Source: JAUPVO01 sp964420875 (GTDB lineage: Bacteria; Patescibacteriota; Minisyncoccia; Phycocordibacterales; UBA5272). From it: a stretch of DNA of 34,568 bases. The stretch spans positions 1-34,568 of the forward strand of contig CAYQUK010000006.1 in NCBI GenBank assembly GCA_964420875.1. Reading direction: 5' to 3'. The notes beneath the pieces are model-generated. The model was not told the origin of the DNA, searched no databases, and saw nothing but the letters and a program-made list of their open reading frames with translations. Position numbers and translations under genes: made by a program. How positions within the stretch are numbered: the stretch's first letter is position 1; the number at the start of each line of letters is the position of its first letter. Of the stretch, positions 25,252-33,470 are shown in pieces.

Positions 25252-25278
25252 AAAAACCGCGCAACGAACGTTGCGCGG
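25252..25278 (-). terminator. Intrinsic terminator upstream of rplU
   Basis: CCGCGCAACG (25257-25266) and CGTTGCGCGG (25269-25278) are perfectly complementary. On the minus strand a TTTTTATTT run follows. No matching T run exists on the + strand. Confidence 0.88.
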
Positions 25279-25403
25279 GAGACCTCAGTGAAATCATTTA
25301 TAAGAAAGTAGATATTAATGTTTTTAAAGCCAAGCGGTCTCAGTTATGGCAACTATTAGTATCTCCTAATGAAGCAGGAGTTTGTTGTCCTGTGATCTTC
25401 AAT
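25252..25403 (-). ncRNA. About 150-nt structured RNA upstream of rplU, leader/attenuator or small RNA
   Basis: The promoter at 25410-25437 drives a non-coding region that ends in a strong terminator 50 bases before rplU. Two hairpins exclude each other: CAGGA (25375-25379) with TCCTG (25388-25392), or CTCCT (25363-25367) with AGGAG (25376-25380). GAGACC (25279-25284) can pair with GGTCTC (25336-25341), a helix stacked on the terminator. These are features of attenuators, including ribosomal-protein leaders. It may equally be an independent small RNA, because rplU has a possible promoter of its own. Confidence 0.6.
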
Positions 25404-25409
25404 AAACAC

Positions 25410-25437
25410 ATTATACAGTAAAGTAGAGAGTTGTCAA
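25410..25437 (-). promoter_or_regulatory. Near-consensus promoter of the rplU-upstream RNA
   Basis: On the minus strand TTGACA (25432-25437), a 16-base spacer and TATAAT (25410-25415), identical in design to the promoter at 24814-24841. Confidence 0.8.
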
Positions 25438-25443
25438 TACTCT

Positions 25444-26502
25444 TTAGTTTTCGTCTTCTAAATTTGGCTTTTCCAGTAGATCTGGCTCGATGGATCCGCC
25501 TGCTACCCCCTCGGTTATCTTGTACACATCCTTGTCTATTTTCTTGAGTTCCTTGTATCCGCTGTTATAGTGGTTCACCGTGGTCGATAATGTATTACCT
25601 AGCTTCTTATAATACTCCTCATATGCGTTCATGTGTTTACTCAACTCTTCCACTTTCTTCTGTATTTGTTTAGCTCCTTCTTCTATTTGAAAAGCTTTAA
25701 GACCTGACAGAACTAAATGAAGGTATGCAAGAATAGAGGTAGGAGAAACAATAAACACTCTCTGATTTTGAGCTGATTCAAGTATGCGCTGAGTATTGAT
25801 TCCGAGACGTGACTGCTCACCAGCCAGCAGATCATAATATATAGCCTCACTAGGAATGAACATAAAGGCTATCGGTAATGTCCCCTCTTTTTCGCGTATG
25901 TATTTAGCTGTTTCTCCTATGCGTAGCTTGATATCTTTTTCAAACTCCTTCGCATAGAACTTTTTATCATCCTCCGTAGCCGCATCTATAGTGCGTTGAT
26001 AATTGTCGAGTGAGAACTTGCTATCTATTGGTAATACTTTATCTTTTATAAATATAGCCGCGTCCACTGCCTCACCATTTTCAAATCCATATTGCATAGT
26101 GTAGTTACCACCAAGCATGTTAGACAGTATCAGCTCGAGTGATGACTCACCCCAGTTGCCACGCTGTTTTTGATTGGTTAAGACCTTTTCAAGATTGGAT
26201 AGTTGCTCAGTCATGTTGAACACTTGTTTGTTGCCCTCTTTTACCTCTGTCAGTTCACGAGTGATCTCGCTGATTAGTTTTTGTGACTCGGTGAATTGAT
26301 ATTTTACATTGTCTCTCATGTCACGTTGTTGCTCGAGAAGCTTGTGATCTATGTTTCTGCCTGTGTCTTTGAGTTCATCCTTGAGATGTTTCAAATTTAG
26401 AATATTTTGTTTGTTGTCATTACTGATTTTTAATATCAAAAAAATGAGAACTAGTATGAGAGCTATTAGAAATACACCTATAATTATGAGAGTTATATCC
26501 AT
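25444..26502 (-). CDS. rmuC: DNA recombination protein RmuC homologue
   Basis: 352 residues, slightly short for RmuC. An N-terminal membrane helix (about 4-25) and a coiled coil (about 30-95) precede the RmuC domain. Its signatures are KQRGNWGESSLELILSNML, GEAVDAAIFIKDKVLPIDSK (usual PDa.i.lp....i.iDsK), FMFIPSEAIYYDLL (usual lmFiP.E) and VFIVSPTSILAYLHLV. RmuC proteins resemble restriction-endonuclease folds and limit inversions at short repeats. TATAAT lies 7 bases before the ATG (26510-26515, minus strand), overlapping a weak AAGGA. Confidence 0.92.
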   Translation of the reverse strand: MDITLIIIGVFLIALILVLIFLILKISNDNKQNILNLKHLKDELKDTGRNIDHKLLEQQRDMRDNVKYQFTESQKLISEITRELTEVKEGNKQVFNMTEQLSNLEKVLTNQKQRGNWGESSLELILSNMLGGNYTMQYGFENGEAVDAAIFIKDKVLPIDSKFSLDNYQRTIDAATEDDKKFYAKEFEKDIKLRIGETAKYIREKEGTLPIAFMFIPSEAIYYDLLAGEQSRLGINTQRILESAQNQRVFIVSPTSILAYLHLVLSGLKAFQIEEGAKQIQKKVEELSKHMNAYEEYYKKLGNTLSTTVNHYNSGYKELKKIDKDVYKITEGVAGGSIEPDLLEKPNLEDEN

Positions 26503-26509
26503 ATCCTTT

Positions 26510-26515
26510 ATTATA
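26510..26515 (-). promoter_or_regulatory. -10 box for rmuC
   Basis: TATAAT on the minus strand, 7 bases (AAAGGAT) before the ATG at 26502. Divergent from the YqeY promoter 22 bases away. Confidence 0.6.
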
Positions 26516-26537
26516 TCATTTTTCCGATATGTGATAT

Positions 26538-26543
26538 TATAAT
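26538..26543 (+). promoter_or_regulatory. -10 box for the YqeY-like gene
   Basis: TATAAT, exactly 6 bases (AAGACT) before the ATG at 26550. Leaderless spacing. Confidence 0.62.
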
Positions 26544-26549
26544 AAGACT

Positions 26550-27011
26550 ATGCAAGAACAAGTAAAACAAGCTATCAAAGCGGCAATGATCGCAAAAGAT
26601 ACTGACAAATTACAAACTATGCGCCTACTTTCGGCTGCTCTTACCAATGAGGCAGTATCAGAGGCTAGGATAGCATCAGGCAAAACAGGTGCTGACCCAT
26701 TAACAGATGAGGAATGTGTAAAGGTTACAAAGAAACTCATCAAACAAAGAAAAGACAGTATTGAGCAATTCATAGCTGGAGGACGTGAAGACCTAGCTGA
26801 TGCTGAAAAGATCGAGCTAGAGATATTGCAAGGATTACTCCCTGCTGAGATGACACGCGAGGCTATTGTGGAGTTCGTCCAAAAGAAAATAGCAGAGCTG
26901 AATCCTGATGCAGCTGGCAAGGGTAAATTTGTAGGAGCTGTGATGCGTGATATCGGCAGCAACGCTGACGGCATGCTAGTAAAAGAAGTCGTCGACGAGC
27001 TCGTCAAATAA
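26550..27011 (+). CDS. GatB/YqeY-domain protein
   Basis: 153 residues, standard for the YqeY family. Helical N-terminal part: AIKAAMIAKDTDKLQTMRLL, then KKLIKQRKDSIEQFIAGGRE. Motifs EKIELEILQGLLPAEMT and GKFVGAVMRDIGSNADGMLV are characteristic. The family shares the tail domain of GatB and probably binds tRNA; its exact role is not settled. A single-gene unit with its own leaderless promoter and the palindromic terminator at 27015-27056. Confidence 0.93.
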   Translation: MQEQVKQAIKAAMIAKDTDKLQTMRLLSAALTNEAVSEARIASGKTGADPLTDEECVKVTKKLIKQRKDSIEQFIAGGREDLADAEKIELEILQGLLPAEMTREAIVEFVQKKIAELNPDAAGKGKFVGAVMRDIGSNADGMLVKEVVDELVK

Positions 27012-27014
27012 AAC

Positions 27015-27056
27015 AATAATAAAAGAGGTCAGACTAGTCTGACCTCTTTTATTATT
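27015..27056. terminator. 42-bp perfect palindrome, shared bidirectional terminator
   Basis: Arms 27015-27035 and 27036-27056 are exact reverse complements, with GAGGTCAGACT at the core and AATAATAAAA/TTTTATTATT flanks. It serves the YqeY-like gene (+) and the nuclease operon (-), and contains the stop codon of the latter's last gene. Confidence 0.9.
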
Positions 27057-27351
27057 CTGGTATCGTTGGAGACTGATAGCCATCATTATAATAATTATCC
27101 GGTACAGATGGATTAATTTTTGGTTTGATTGTTGCTGTACCAGTGCCCATTATTGACCAAGATCCTGGCGCCGGTAATTTGAACCCACCAGACTTTGTGG
27201 TGGTGGCCGAGCCTTCTATTTTATCTTTTATATTATTTTGTGTGAACCAAGGGAAAATGAGAGATATTATTTTAATAAGTATGAGAACTATTATTAAAAA
27301 TCCTAGCCATTTAAATATTGTTTTTAATATATTTCCAATTGTGTGTATCAT
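27052..27351 (-). CDS. Small membrane-anchored protein (99 aa)
   Basis: An N-terminal amphipathic stretch and one transmembrane helix (about 17-35; WLGFLIIVLILIKIISLIF) precede a polar, Gly/Pro/Thr-rich outer part of about 60 residues (KLPAPGSWSIMGTGT). I recognise no domain. It lies 9 bases after the nuclease gene and ends in the shared terminator, so it is the last gene of that operon. Confidence 0.6.
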   Translation of the reverse strand: MIHTIGNILKTIFKWLGFLIIVLILIKIISLIFPWFTQNNIKDKIEGSATTTKSGGFKLPAPGSWSIMGTGTATIKPKINPSVPDNYYNDGYQSPTIPE

Positions 27352-27360
27352 AAATTTATT

Positions 27361-27921
27361 TTAATATCCGCAGACACCAGATGCCCACAGCCCCCTCTTT
27401 TCATTTTTTGCAAATTCTTGTAAAGATTTGAATTCTTTTTGGTATTTGTAAGGAGTGTCATAAGTGTATTCATAAGCGTATCCATTAGCAATTAACTTTC
27501 TGTTCAGCATTTCACCATTTTCATCGTATATGTAAGCCAATATTCTGCCGTATCTGTCATATGTCGATTGGCTGTCATCGGTCTCTATCGAAACAGCAGC
27601 ATTAGCTATTTCTTTTTTAGTATAAGCGCTAGCCTCAACACCAAAACATTCTACTTCTTTTCTAGGATCTACAGTCTCAGGGGTATTGATTCCTATTAGT
27701 CTGACTCTAGTTGTAACTTCGTCTTTTTTTATATCAACAGTGTCACCATCCACGACCTTTGTTACTACATATCCAGATTCACGAGTTACCCTGTCTTTAT
27801 CTTTACCAGTAAGGTCAATATTTGGAGCAGTACCCAGTCTAAAGAATTCTGAAAAGATGGCTACTATTATAATAGCCACTATTGCTGTTATTAGTTTTGG
27901 TGTTCCATGGCTAGCAGACAT
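27361..27921 (-). CDS. Membrane-anchored staphylococcal-nuclease-like protein
   Basis: 186 residues. An N-terminal membrane helix (about 10-28) is followed by a complete SNase domain (about 50-183): VVTKVVDGDTVDIKK, then RVRLIGINTPETVDPR with the catalytic Arg and Glu, and YDRYGRILAYIYDENG with the second Arg. NRKLIANGYAYEY and KRGLWASGVC complete the fold. Such enzymes cut DNA and RNA with calcium. Placed outside the membrane it could provide nucleotides by digesting environmental DNA, a reasonable need for a CPR cell lacking nucleotide synthesis (inference). Its start overlaps the upstream gene's stop. Confidence 0.92.
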   Translation of the reverse strand: MSASHGTPKLITAIVAIIIVAIFSEFFRLGTAPNIDLTGKDKDRVTRESGYVVTKVVDGDTVDIKKDEVTTRVRLIGINTPETVDPRKEVECFGVEASAYTKKEIANAAVSIETDDSQSTYDRYGRILAYIYDENGEMLNRKLIANGYAYEYTYDTPYKYQKEFKSLQEFAKNEKRGLWASGVCGY

Positions 27922-28396
27922 AGGGGTTGATTAGTTTTTTAGTTATTTTGTATGAACTATGTATTAGTATTATGCTAGCTAGTATAGCAAACTCTACACC
28001 ACCGAGTGGTAATACCGTCGCTAAAGTGGTTCCAAATATCCCACCAAGTATCGCCGAGCCACAGCTGGCACAATGTGATCCGATAATTGCGAGCATAGAT
28101 ACCCAGCCTAATTTATGTGATTGTGCCAACAATTGTTTTTCTATTTTATAAAGAGTGATGATACTGGTAATCAGATAACTCATTAATATAATATTAGTCA
28201 AAAAAATAATGAAACCTAGCGTAGAAAAACTCGTAGAAAACGAGAACAAGGTCTGATATATAATAGAAAATGGTATCTCAACACGTACACCCTCGATGAC
28301 GGCTTTATAATTTTGTATTGCCAGCATTATATGTCCTGTAACTATAAAAACTAGTAAAAATTTAAATATAAAAGCTCTGTTAATAAATGTAGGCAT
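27911..28396 (-). CDS. Four-helix membrane protein with SHCASCG motif (161 aa)
   Basis: Four hydrophobic segments are visible at roughly 10-30, 45-75, 100-130 and 132-152. The third begins IIGSHCASCGSAILGGIFGT, a His-Cys-x-x-Cys motif suited to metal or redox function inside or at the membrane, and the next has LPLGGVEFAILASIILI. I do not recognise a named family. It overlaps the nuclease start by 11 bases and is the first gene of that operon. A TATAAT (28409-28414, minus strand) lies 12 bases before the ATG. Stop is TAG. Confidence 0.65.
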   Translation of the reverse strand: MPTFINRAFIFKFLLVFIVTGHIMLAIQNYKAVIEGVRVEIPFSIIYQTLFSFSTSFSTLGFIIFLTNIILMSYLITSIITLYKIEKQLLAQSHKLGWVSMLAIIGSHCASCGSAILGGIFGTTLATVLPLGGVEFAILASIILIHSSYKITKKLINPYVC

Positions 28397-28423
28397 TTCT
28401 TTTTAAGTATTATAACAAGAAAA

Positions 28424-28439
28424 GCCCCCATGCGGGAGC
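28424..28439 (-). terminator. Terminator after the DUF378 gene
   Basis: On the minus strand GCTCCC-GCAT-GGGGGC (one G-U pair) is followed by TTTTCTT. Confidence 0.75.
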
Positions 28440-28461
28440 CATTCTTCACCAAGGGGTAACA

Positions 28462-28662
28462 TTATTTTCGGCCTAACATTATTTGGAAAACTGCTGAAAG
28501 TCCGATTGCGATGTATGCTGTAGCCTCGAATACGGGGTAACTATGAAGTATATGATTTATTATATTCAAATTCACATCATAAAAATAACCAAAGCCTATG
28601 AGGCCCGTGTTAATTGCTGATATGATAATCATATAGCGCGAAAGTTTTTCTAAGCGGAACAT
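28462..28662 (-). CDS. DUF378-type small membrane protein
   Basis: 66 residues with two transmembrane segments. SRYMIIISAINTGLIGFGYF matches the DUF378 pattern (L..iGalNwGL.G), and the second half FEATAYIAIGLSAVFQIML matches the second helix. Function is unknown. The ATG at 28662 is chosen over the adjacent GTG at 28665 because TATACA lies 5 bases before it. Confidence 0.72.
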   Translation of the reverse strand: MFRLEKLSRYMIIISAINTGLIGFGYFYDVNLNIINHILHSYPVFEATAYIAIGLSAVFQIMLGRK

Positions 28663-28728
28663 CACACTGTATATGATACTATCTAATTACACCTTTAGAA
28701 TTATTTTATACACAGTTCCTATTTGTAA

Positions 28729-29949
28729 TTAAATATTTTTTACTTTTATATATCTTGTCATTGTGATCCAAGCTATCACGATAGCAAATGATCCAACTAT
28801 GAATGGAGACCTGATACCGAACAGCATTGGTAACACTCCTGCAACACTAGGAACAACACCCTGCGATAATGCAGACAGAGATCCGTTGATGCCGAGAGCG
28901 AGTCCTTGATTCTCTTTGCTGACATTTTTGCTGAGCAAGGCTCCAAGATTTGCCATACTTAGACCTTGAGGTACCGCTATTAGCGGCAGTAACATATACT
29001 GCGTATACAATGTCGGCATAAACGGTAAAGCAAATATTGCCAGTGCAACACATATCATTGTAACTTTTAATATTTGTTCACTTGTATATTTTTTGTTTAC
29101 AAATCTTAGTATTATCGCTTGGGTTATTATTATACAAACACCCGAAGCTGCAAAATATGTTCCGAGTCCTGCTTCAGATACCCCGTATTTGTTTACTAAA
29201 TAAAGACCAGAAAAAGAAGTAAAGAAAGCAAAACCAAAATAATAGAAAAAGTTAGCTTTGTATATTTGAGACAGGTCTTTGTCTGTAAAAGCAATTTTTA
29301 TATTTGTTATAGCTTTCCATGGTGTTAACTTTTTTGCAGTTGATCTATTTTCTGTGTGTGTTTCTTTTAAAAATAATGTCACTGATAAAAAGTTTAGTAT
29401 TCCAAGAACTCAAGATACCCAAAATGGTGCAGCAGCGGAATCAAATAAATGTGCAATGTATCCACCGAGTGCTGGCCCAACAACAAAACCTATACCAAAT
29501 GCCGCCCCTATCAGTCCGAAGTTCTTTGCTCGAGTCTCTGGTGTAGATATGTCAGCCATTGTAGCCTGGGCGATACTAAAATTAGCACCAGCTAGACCTC
29601 CTATTATCCTACTTATAAAAAGCAATGTAAGCGACTTTATCAAAATACTAAAACCGAAAACAAATTGAGACAGAGCTAATATCAATACACCCGCGCTCAA
29701 TAGTTTCTTTCTACCGTACACATCTGATAATTCTCCCAATATAGGTCCAGCTAAAAATTGCATCAACCCTACTACAGCAGTAGCCAGCCCAGCAATAAAA
29801 AACCAATTATTAGGATCAAATCCGGTCAACATGAATGATTCCGATGTCGGGTCTGTGAATATGGTTGGAATTATAGGTATTATCATCCCAATACCCACCA
29901 TATCTAACATCAATGTCATGAACAGTATCGGTAAAGTATATTTTTTCAT
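28729..29949 (-). pseudogene. MFS transporter (TetA-like) split by one in-frame TGA
   Basis: Both halves lie in one frame: 179 residues from 29949, TGA at 29410-29412, then nine more residues (VLGILNFLS) before a GTG at 29382 and 217 residues to 28729. Whole length (406) is normal for a 12-helix MFS carrier. Motif A is intact (GELSDVYGRKKLL), as are RIIGGLAGANFSIAQATMAD and GAAFGIGFVVGPALGGYIA. TetA-like drug/proton antiporters have Ala or Gly where the stop falls (PFWVS-stop-VLGILNF). One base change from GGA to TGA would explain it. It may be a recent nonsense mutation, a sequencing or strain variant, or read-through. The promoter TATAAT lies 10 bases before the ATG. Confidence 0.8.
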
Positions 29950-29987
29950 ATGGCTAACAATTATATCACAATTGATACTTTTTAGAT

Positions 29988-29993
29988 TATACT
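29988..29993 (+). promoter_or_regulatory. -10 box for the DUF2914 gene
   Basis: TATACT, exactly 6 bases (CATAGC) before the ATG at 30000. Confidence 0.6.
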
Positions 29994-29999
29994 CATAGC

Positions 30000-31073
30000 A
30001 TGATAACTTCCCTGGTACAAAAATTGCAAAAACATATTAGACATATTGCTAGCGGATTATTTTTCTTTGGATTTGCTGTGGATATGTTTTTGTTACCAGA
30101 TGTAAATGACGTGTTATCTAGATATATAGGATTGATTTATATTTTATCTCTGGCTGTTATTATTATTGTACGAGAGATAGTGACGCTCGATGCGTCGAGC
30201 GGTAAAGCAAAGCAAACATTTTATTCTATGTTAACTTTTGCTATTGCTTATTTTTCTGGATCTGCCTTGTCATTCGTTTTTGTTTATGCCTGGAGATCTG
30301 CAGCGCTGTCAGTTAGTTGGCCAATATTTGTAATACTATTTTTATGCATGCTGGCCAATGAGTTGATCTCTAGTAGAAAATTGCGTTCTATTGTTGATAT
30401 CTCCGTTCTCATTATTGCTTCGCTGTTTTACATACTTTTCAATGTGCCATTTTTAATAGGCAAACAAAACGATTGGGTATTTTTCTTAGGTTTGGTATTG
30501 GCTTTTACATTGTCATTCTTTTATATCAAGATGTTTAATAGACTTACAAAACGTGATCAACAATTAGAAAATTATCTTTTAGCAATATTGATACCAACAT
30601 TAGTAGGTGGCCTGTACATACTCAACCTTATGCCAGCCGTGCCTCTATCTATTAAAAGTGAAAATGTTTATCACTATGTGCAGAGATCTGGAGCAAATTA
30701 TTTAGTATTAGATGAGGCTGCATCTTCGAGTATTTTTGATATTTTTAGGACACCTGTTAAAAATATCACAACAACTGACAAGACTTTGTATTTCTTTGCA
30801 GCAGTACGTGCTCCGGCTGCGTTGACTGCACCGATAACTCATGTTTGGGAATATTATAATCAAAACACAAAGGAATGGGAGATTAGAAACAAATTAACTT
30901 TTAATATTTATGGTGGACGTCAAGATGGATACAGAGCCTATTCAAACATAACAAATGCAGAGCCAGGCAAATGGCGTGTAACAGTAAAAGTAGACAGTGG
31001 TCGTATAGTTGGTAGATATAAATTTAACGTCTCACAGGCCCCCACTCTTAACTTGGTAGAGAAAAAGATATAG
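30000..31073 (+). CDS. Multi-pass membrane protein with C-terminal DUF2914 domain
   Basis: 357 residues. About six to seven hydrophobic helices occupy residues 15-215. The outer C-terminal domain (about 230-350) has the DUF2914 pattern: TTTDKTLYFFAAVRAPAALT, ITHVWEYYNQNTKEWEIRNK, GGRQDGYRAYSNI and PGKWRVTVKVDSGRIVGRYK. The role of the family is unknown. Here it is probably a cell-surface protein. It ends in TAG, 38 bases before the L,D-transpeptidase gene, which has its own -10 box. Confidence 0.82.
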   Translation: MITSLVQKLQKHIRHIASGLFFFGFAVDMFLLPDVNDVLSRYIGLIYILSLAVIIIVREIVTLDASSGKAKQTFYSMLTFAIAYFSGSALSFVFVYAWRSAALSVSWPIFVILFLCMLANELISSRKLRSIVDISVLIIASLFYILFNVPFLIGKQNDWVFFLGLVLAFTLSFFYIKMFNRLTKRDQQLENYLLAILIPTLVGGLYILNLMPAVPLSIKSENVYHYVQRSGANYLVLDEAASSSIFDIFRTPVKNITTTDKTLYFFAAVRAPAALTAPITHVWEYYNQNTKEWEIRNKLTFNIYGGRQDGYRAYSNITNAEPGKWRVTVKVDSGRIVGRYKFNVSQAPTLNLVEKKI

Positions 31074-31099
31074 AGCTGGCTTTATTGGTCAAAATTATA

Positions 31100-31105
31100 T
31101 AGAAT
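31100..31105 (+). promoter_or_regulatory. -10 box for the L,D-transpeptidase gene
   Basis: TAGAAT, 6 bases (AGCGAT) before the ATG at 31112. Confidence 0.5.
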
Positions 31106-31111
31106 AGCGAT

Positions 31112-32005
31112 ATGTTTAATCGTGTATTTGTAGTTTTGGTAGTGTTTTCAATTATATTTGGCATTTGGCTTGGACACAGAGATAATTTGGCTATTTTTGA
31201 CGATGTTAGATATATCGCAGACCAAAACCCAGTGATAGAAAATATGTCGGCACCAACAACCACTGATGTCTCTCTAATGGAAAAGGCCAACGACATTTCT
31301 GCTTCGAATACTGCTAGTACTACACCCTCTACACCAATCAAATACTCTAATTATATAGAAATAGTCAACAGTTGTGGCCCACATTTTGAAGGCGGCTGTG
31401 TGAGTATGAGATCTGGACCTGGTACTAGCTACTCTACTGTTCTCGCATTGCGCGACGGAGTTGTTCTAAAGACTTCTGGCACTGTTGAGGCTGAGGGTCG
31501 TATATGGTACAAGATAGCTTTTGATGAGTGGATACGTTATCCAGAGAGACTAAGCAAGAATCTGTATGTCGCTGCTGATTATGCAAAATTAATGTCTGTA
31601 GCCTCGGATGTAAAGACAAATGCTACAAATACTAAACGCATAGTAATAGATCGCAGTGAGCAGATGTTATATGCGTATGACAGCAGCGAGCTTTTTATGA
31701 AAATATCTGTCTCTACTGGGCTATCTGACATGCCGACACCGAGAGGTAATTTTAAAATTTTTAGTAAAGTGCCAAGTCGTTATATGCAAGGCCCTCTCCC
31801 TGGTATCAGTGATCAAGAGTATGATCTTCCAGGTGTACCTTGGACTATGTATTTTACTGCCGAAGGTGCGGCTATACATGGAGCATATTGGCATGACAAA
31901 TTTGGAACTGTTTGGTCACATGGTTGCGTAAATTTACCCATCTCAGACGCTGAGAAGCTTTACAATTGGACACCACTCGGAACAAAAGTTCTTGTCCAAG
32001 ATTAA
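31112..32005 (+). CDS. SH3-domain L,D-transpeptidase (YkuD family)
   Basis: 297 residues. An N-terminal membrane helix or signal (about 5-22) and a linker lead to a bacterial SH3 domain (about 85-160; GCVSMRSGPGTSYSTVLALR). A YkuD catalytic domain follows (about 172-297): RIVIDRSEQMLYAYDSSELF, then GAAIHGAYWHDKFGTVWSHG continuing into CVNLP. The His and the SHGC Cys are the catalytic pair. The enzyme makes 3-3 cross-links in peptidoglycan or attaches proteins to it, outside the membrane. It could anchor the surface proteins encoded elsewhere in the window (inference). The M29-like gene follows 1 base after its stop. Confidence 0.92.
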   Translation: MFNRVFVVLVVFSIIFGIWLGHRDNLAIFDDVRYIADQNPVIENMSAPTTTDVSLMEKANDISASNTASTTPSTPIKYSNYIEIVNSCGPHFEGGCVSMRSGPGTSYSTVLALRDGVVLKTSGTVEAEGRIWYKIAFDEWIRYPERLSKNLYVAADYAKLMSVASDVKTNATNTKRIVIDRSEQMLYAYDSSELFMKISVSTGLSDMPTPRGNFKIFSKVPSRYMQGPLPGISDQEYDLPGVPWTMYFTAEGAAIHGAYWHDKFGTVWSHGCVNLPISDAEKLYNWTPLGTKVLVQD

Positions 32006-32006
32006 T

Positions 32007-33017
32007 ATGGACGAAATACTAATATCAAAAGCCAAGAAAAACATACAAGACATTTTGAATTTGTCTATAAAACATGATCCTTCTCAGAGGGCTTTGATTA
32101 TATATGACAAACAGTACGGTCTTACTGATATATTGACTGCGTCTTATCGAGAAGTTTTACCAGATGCTACATTTGTTGATTTTGATACCGTAACAAAAGA
32201 CAAATGTTTAGAGTTTTTTGATTCATTGTCAGCAAATGATTTGGTTGTACTGGTGCAGTCAACCAATTTTAGGCTAGATGATTTTCGCATACGCCTCTAT
32301 TTATTTGAGAAAAAATTAAAAGTTATCGAACATATGCATTTGACTCGCAACTCTTCAGATGTATGGGATGTGTACATAGACTCTTTGGAATATGATATCA
32401 ACTGGTTCCCTGTTATTGGCCCAAAATTGAAATCTGTACTCGACAATGCCAGCAGTCTACGCATTATTGCTCGCGATGCCGAGCTGCGCATAGATGGCAA
32501 AATGGAGCCTGCAAAGCTAAACATTGGTGACTATACAGGAATGGAAAATATTGGTGGTACATTTCCAATTGGCGAAGTATTTACTGAGGCAGAAAACTTT
32601 TCAAATATGTCGGGATCGTTTTATATCTATGCGTACGCCAACACTGATTTTAATGTTGAGATGCACGAGCCATTCAGGGTTGATGTTGTTAATGGTCTGG
32701 TAACGGCTCTCGGTGAAAACACACCTCTAGAGTTTGTGAATATCATTGATATGGTTAAGAGTTACGAGCGACCACTGATTCGTGAGATCGGTTTCGGTCT
32801 GAACAAGGCCATAACACCTGAAAGATATCTGGCTGACATCACAGCATTTGAGCGGATACTAGGACTACATCTTTCTTTTGGAGAGAAACATAGTGTTTAC
32901 AAAAAAGAAGGGATGACCACAAACAAGACAAAATTCCACATAGATCTATTCCCTCTTGCTGACACTGTCTACGCTGATGATATTTTAATATTTAAAGACG
33001 GTAAATATTTGCTTTAA
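32007..33017 (+). CDS. M29-type aminopeptidase-like protein
   Basis: 336 residues from the ATG at 32007. The TTG at 31992 would overlap the previous gene and is not needed. The second half carries the M29 (AmpS/PepS) metal sites: GGTFPIGEVFTEAE, IREIGFGLN, LGLHLSFGEKHSVYK and KFHIDLFP, giving Glu, Glu, His and His/Asp ligands. The first half is alpha/beta (ALIIYDKQYGLTDILTASYR), as in the family, but the protein is shorter than the usual about 410. It probably trims N-terminal residues from peptides in the cytoplasm. Operon with the L,D-transpeptidase. Confidence 0.75.
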   Translation: MDEILISKAKKNIQDILNLSIKHDPSQRALIIYDKQYGLTDILTASYREVLPDATFVDFDTVTKDKCLEFFDSLSANDLVVLVQSTNFRLDDFRIRLYLFEKKLKVIEHMHLTRNSSDVWDVYIDSLEYDINWFPVIGPKLKSVLDNASSLRIIARDAELRIDGKMEPAKLNIGDYTGMENIGGTFPIGEVFTEAENFSNMSGSFYIYAYANTDFNVEMHEPFRVDVVNGLVTALGENTPLEFVNIIDMVKSYERPLIREIGFGLNKAITPERYLADITAFERILGLHLSFGEKHSVYKKEGMTTNKTKFHIDLFPLADTVYADDILIFKDGKYLL

Positions 33018-33019
33018 TT

Positions 33020-33466
33020 TTATAAAGCTTTTGCTTTTTCTATCATCGTTTCTATTCTTTCAGCCAGATCCCATGTGTATTTTTGCTGTATAGCTGACTC
33101 TAATGTATTAGCTAGTGATTCTAATATGGTCTCCTTTAGTGGTGGCATCATAACTATATTACCCGAGTCTTTTTCTCTTGCTTCTGGTGTGGGTGTCACA
33201 CCTTTTTTATAGAGCTCGATAATCATTTCCAATCTTTTCATATCGCATTTTATATTCGCTCTATGCGCTGTTGTTCTATCTGATGGATTCCTAAGTTTAG
33301 CTATTTTGATTTCTATTTCTGCATCTTGTTCACAGGTATCATAAAATTTGTTTAACACTTCTTTAAAAAAAGAACTGTTCCAGCCTTCTCTTTTTAAAAC
33401 ACTAAAAACCATTTGAGAATTTATTATAGGTACAGATTTCTTTTCTTGCTGTATAAATGTCTCCAT
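33020..33466 (-). CDS. Hypothetical protein, paralogue of the gene at 34170
   Basis: 148 residues from the ATG at 33466, which follows the upstream stop by 4 bases. A longer frame from 33523 would overlap the Gmad2 gene and is rejected. It is mostly helical and charged. The block NIKCDMKRLEMIIELYKKGV matches NIKANLKRLGLQIELYKKGI in the protein at 34170-34568, and both end in a helix of the LAERIETMIEKAK / LAEIDRMTERVK type. Family and function unknown. It is the second gene of a unit with the Gmad2 protein. Confidence 0.6.
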   Translation of the reverse strand: METFIQQEKKSVPIINSQMVFSVLKREGWNSSFFKEVLNKFYDTCEQDAEIEIKIAKLRNPSDRTTAHRANIKCDMKRLEMIIELYKKGVTPTPEAREKDSGNIVMMPPLKETILESLANTLESAIQQKYTWDLAERIETMIEKAKAL

Positions 33467-33470
33467 GTTT

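Noticed and set aside
28729..29949. The in-frame TGA as evidence of genetic code 25 (UGA = Gly)
   Set aside because: It is the only internal TGA in a recognisable gene here, and the 105-aa gene ends in TGA just before its terminator.
31992..32006. TTG start giving a 341-residue M29-like protein
   Set aside because: It would overlap the L,D-transpeptidase end; an ATG at 32007 directly follows the stop and keeps the whole domain.
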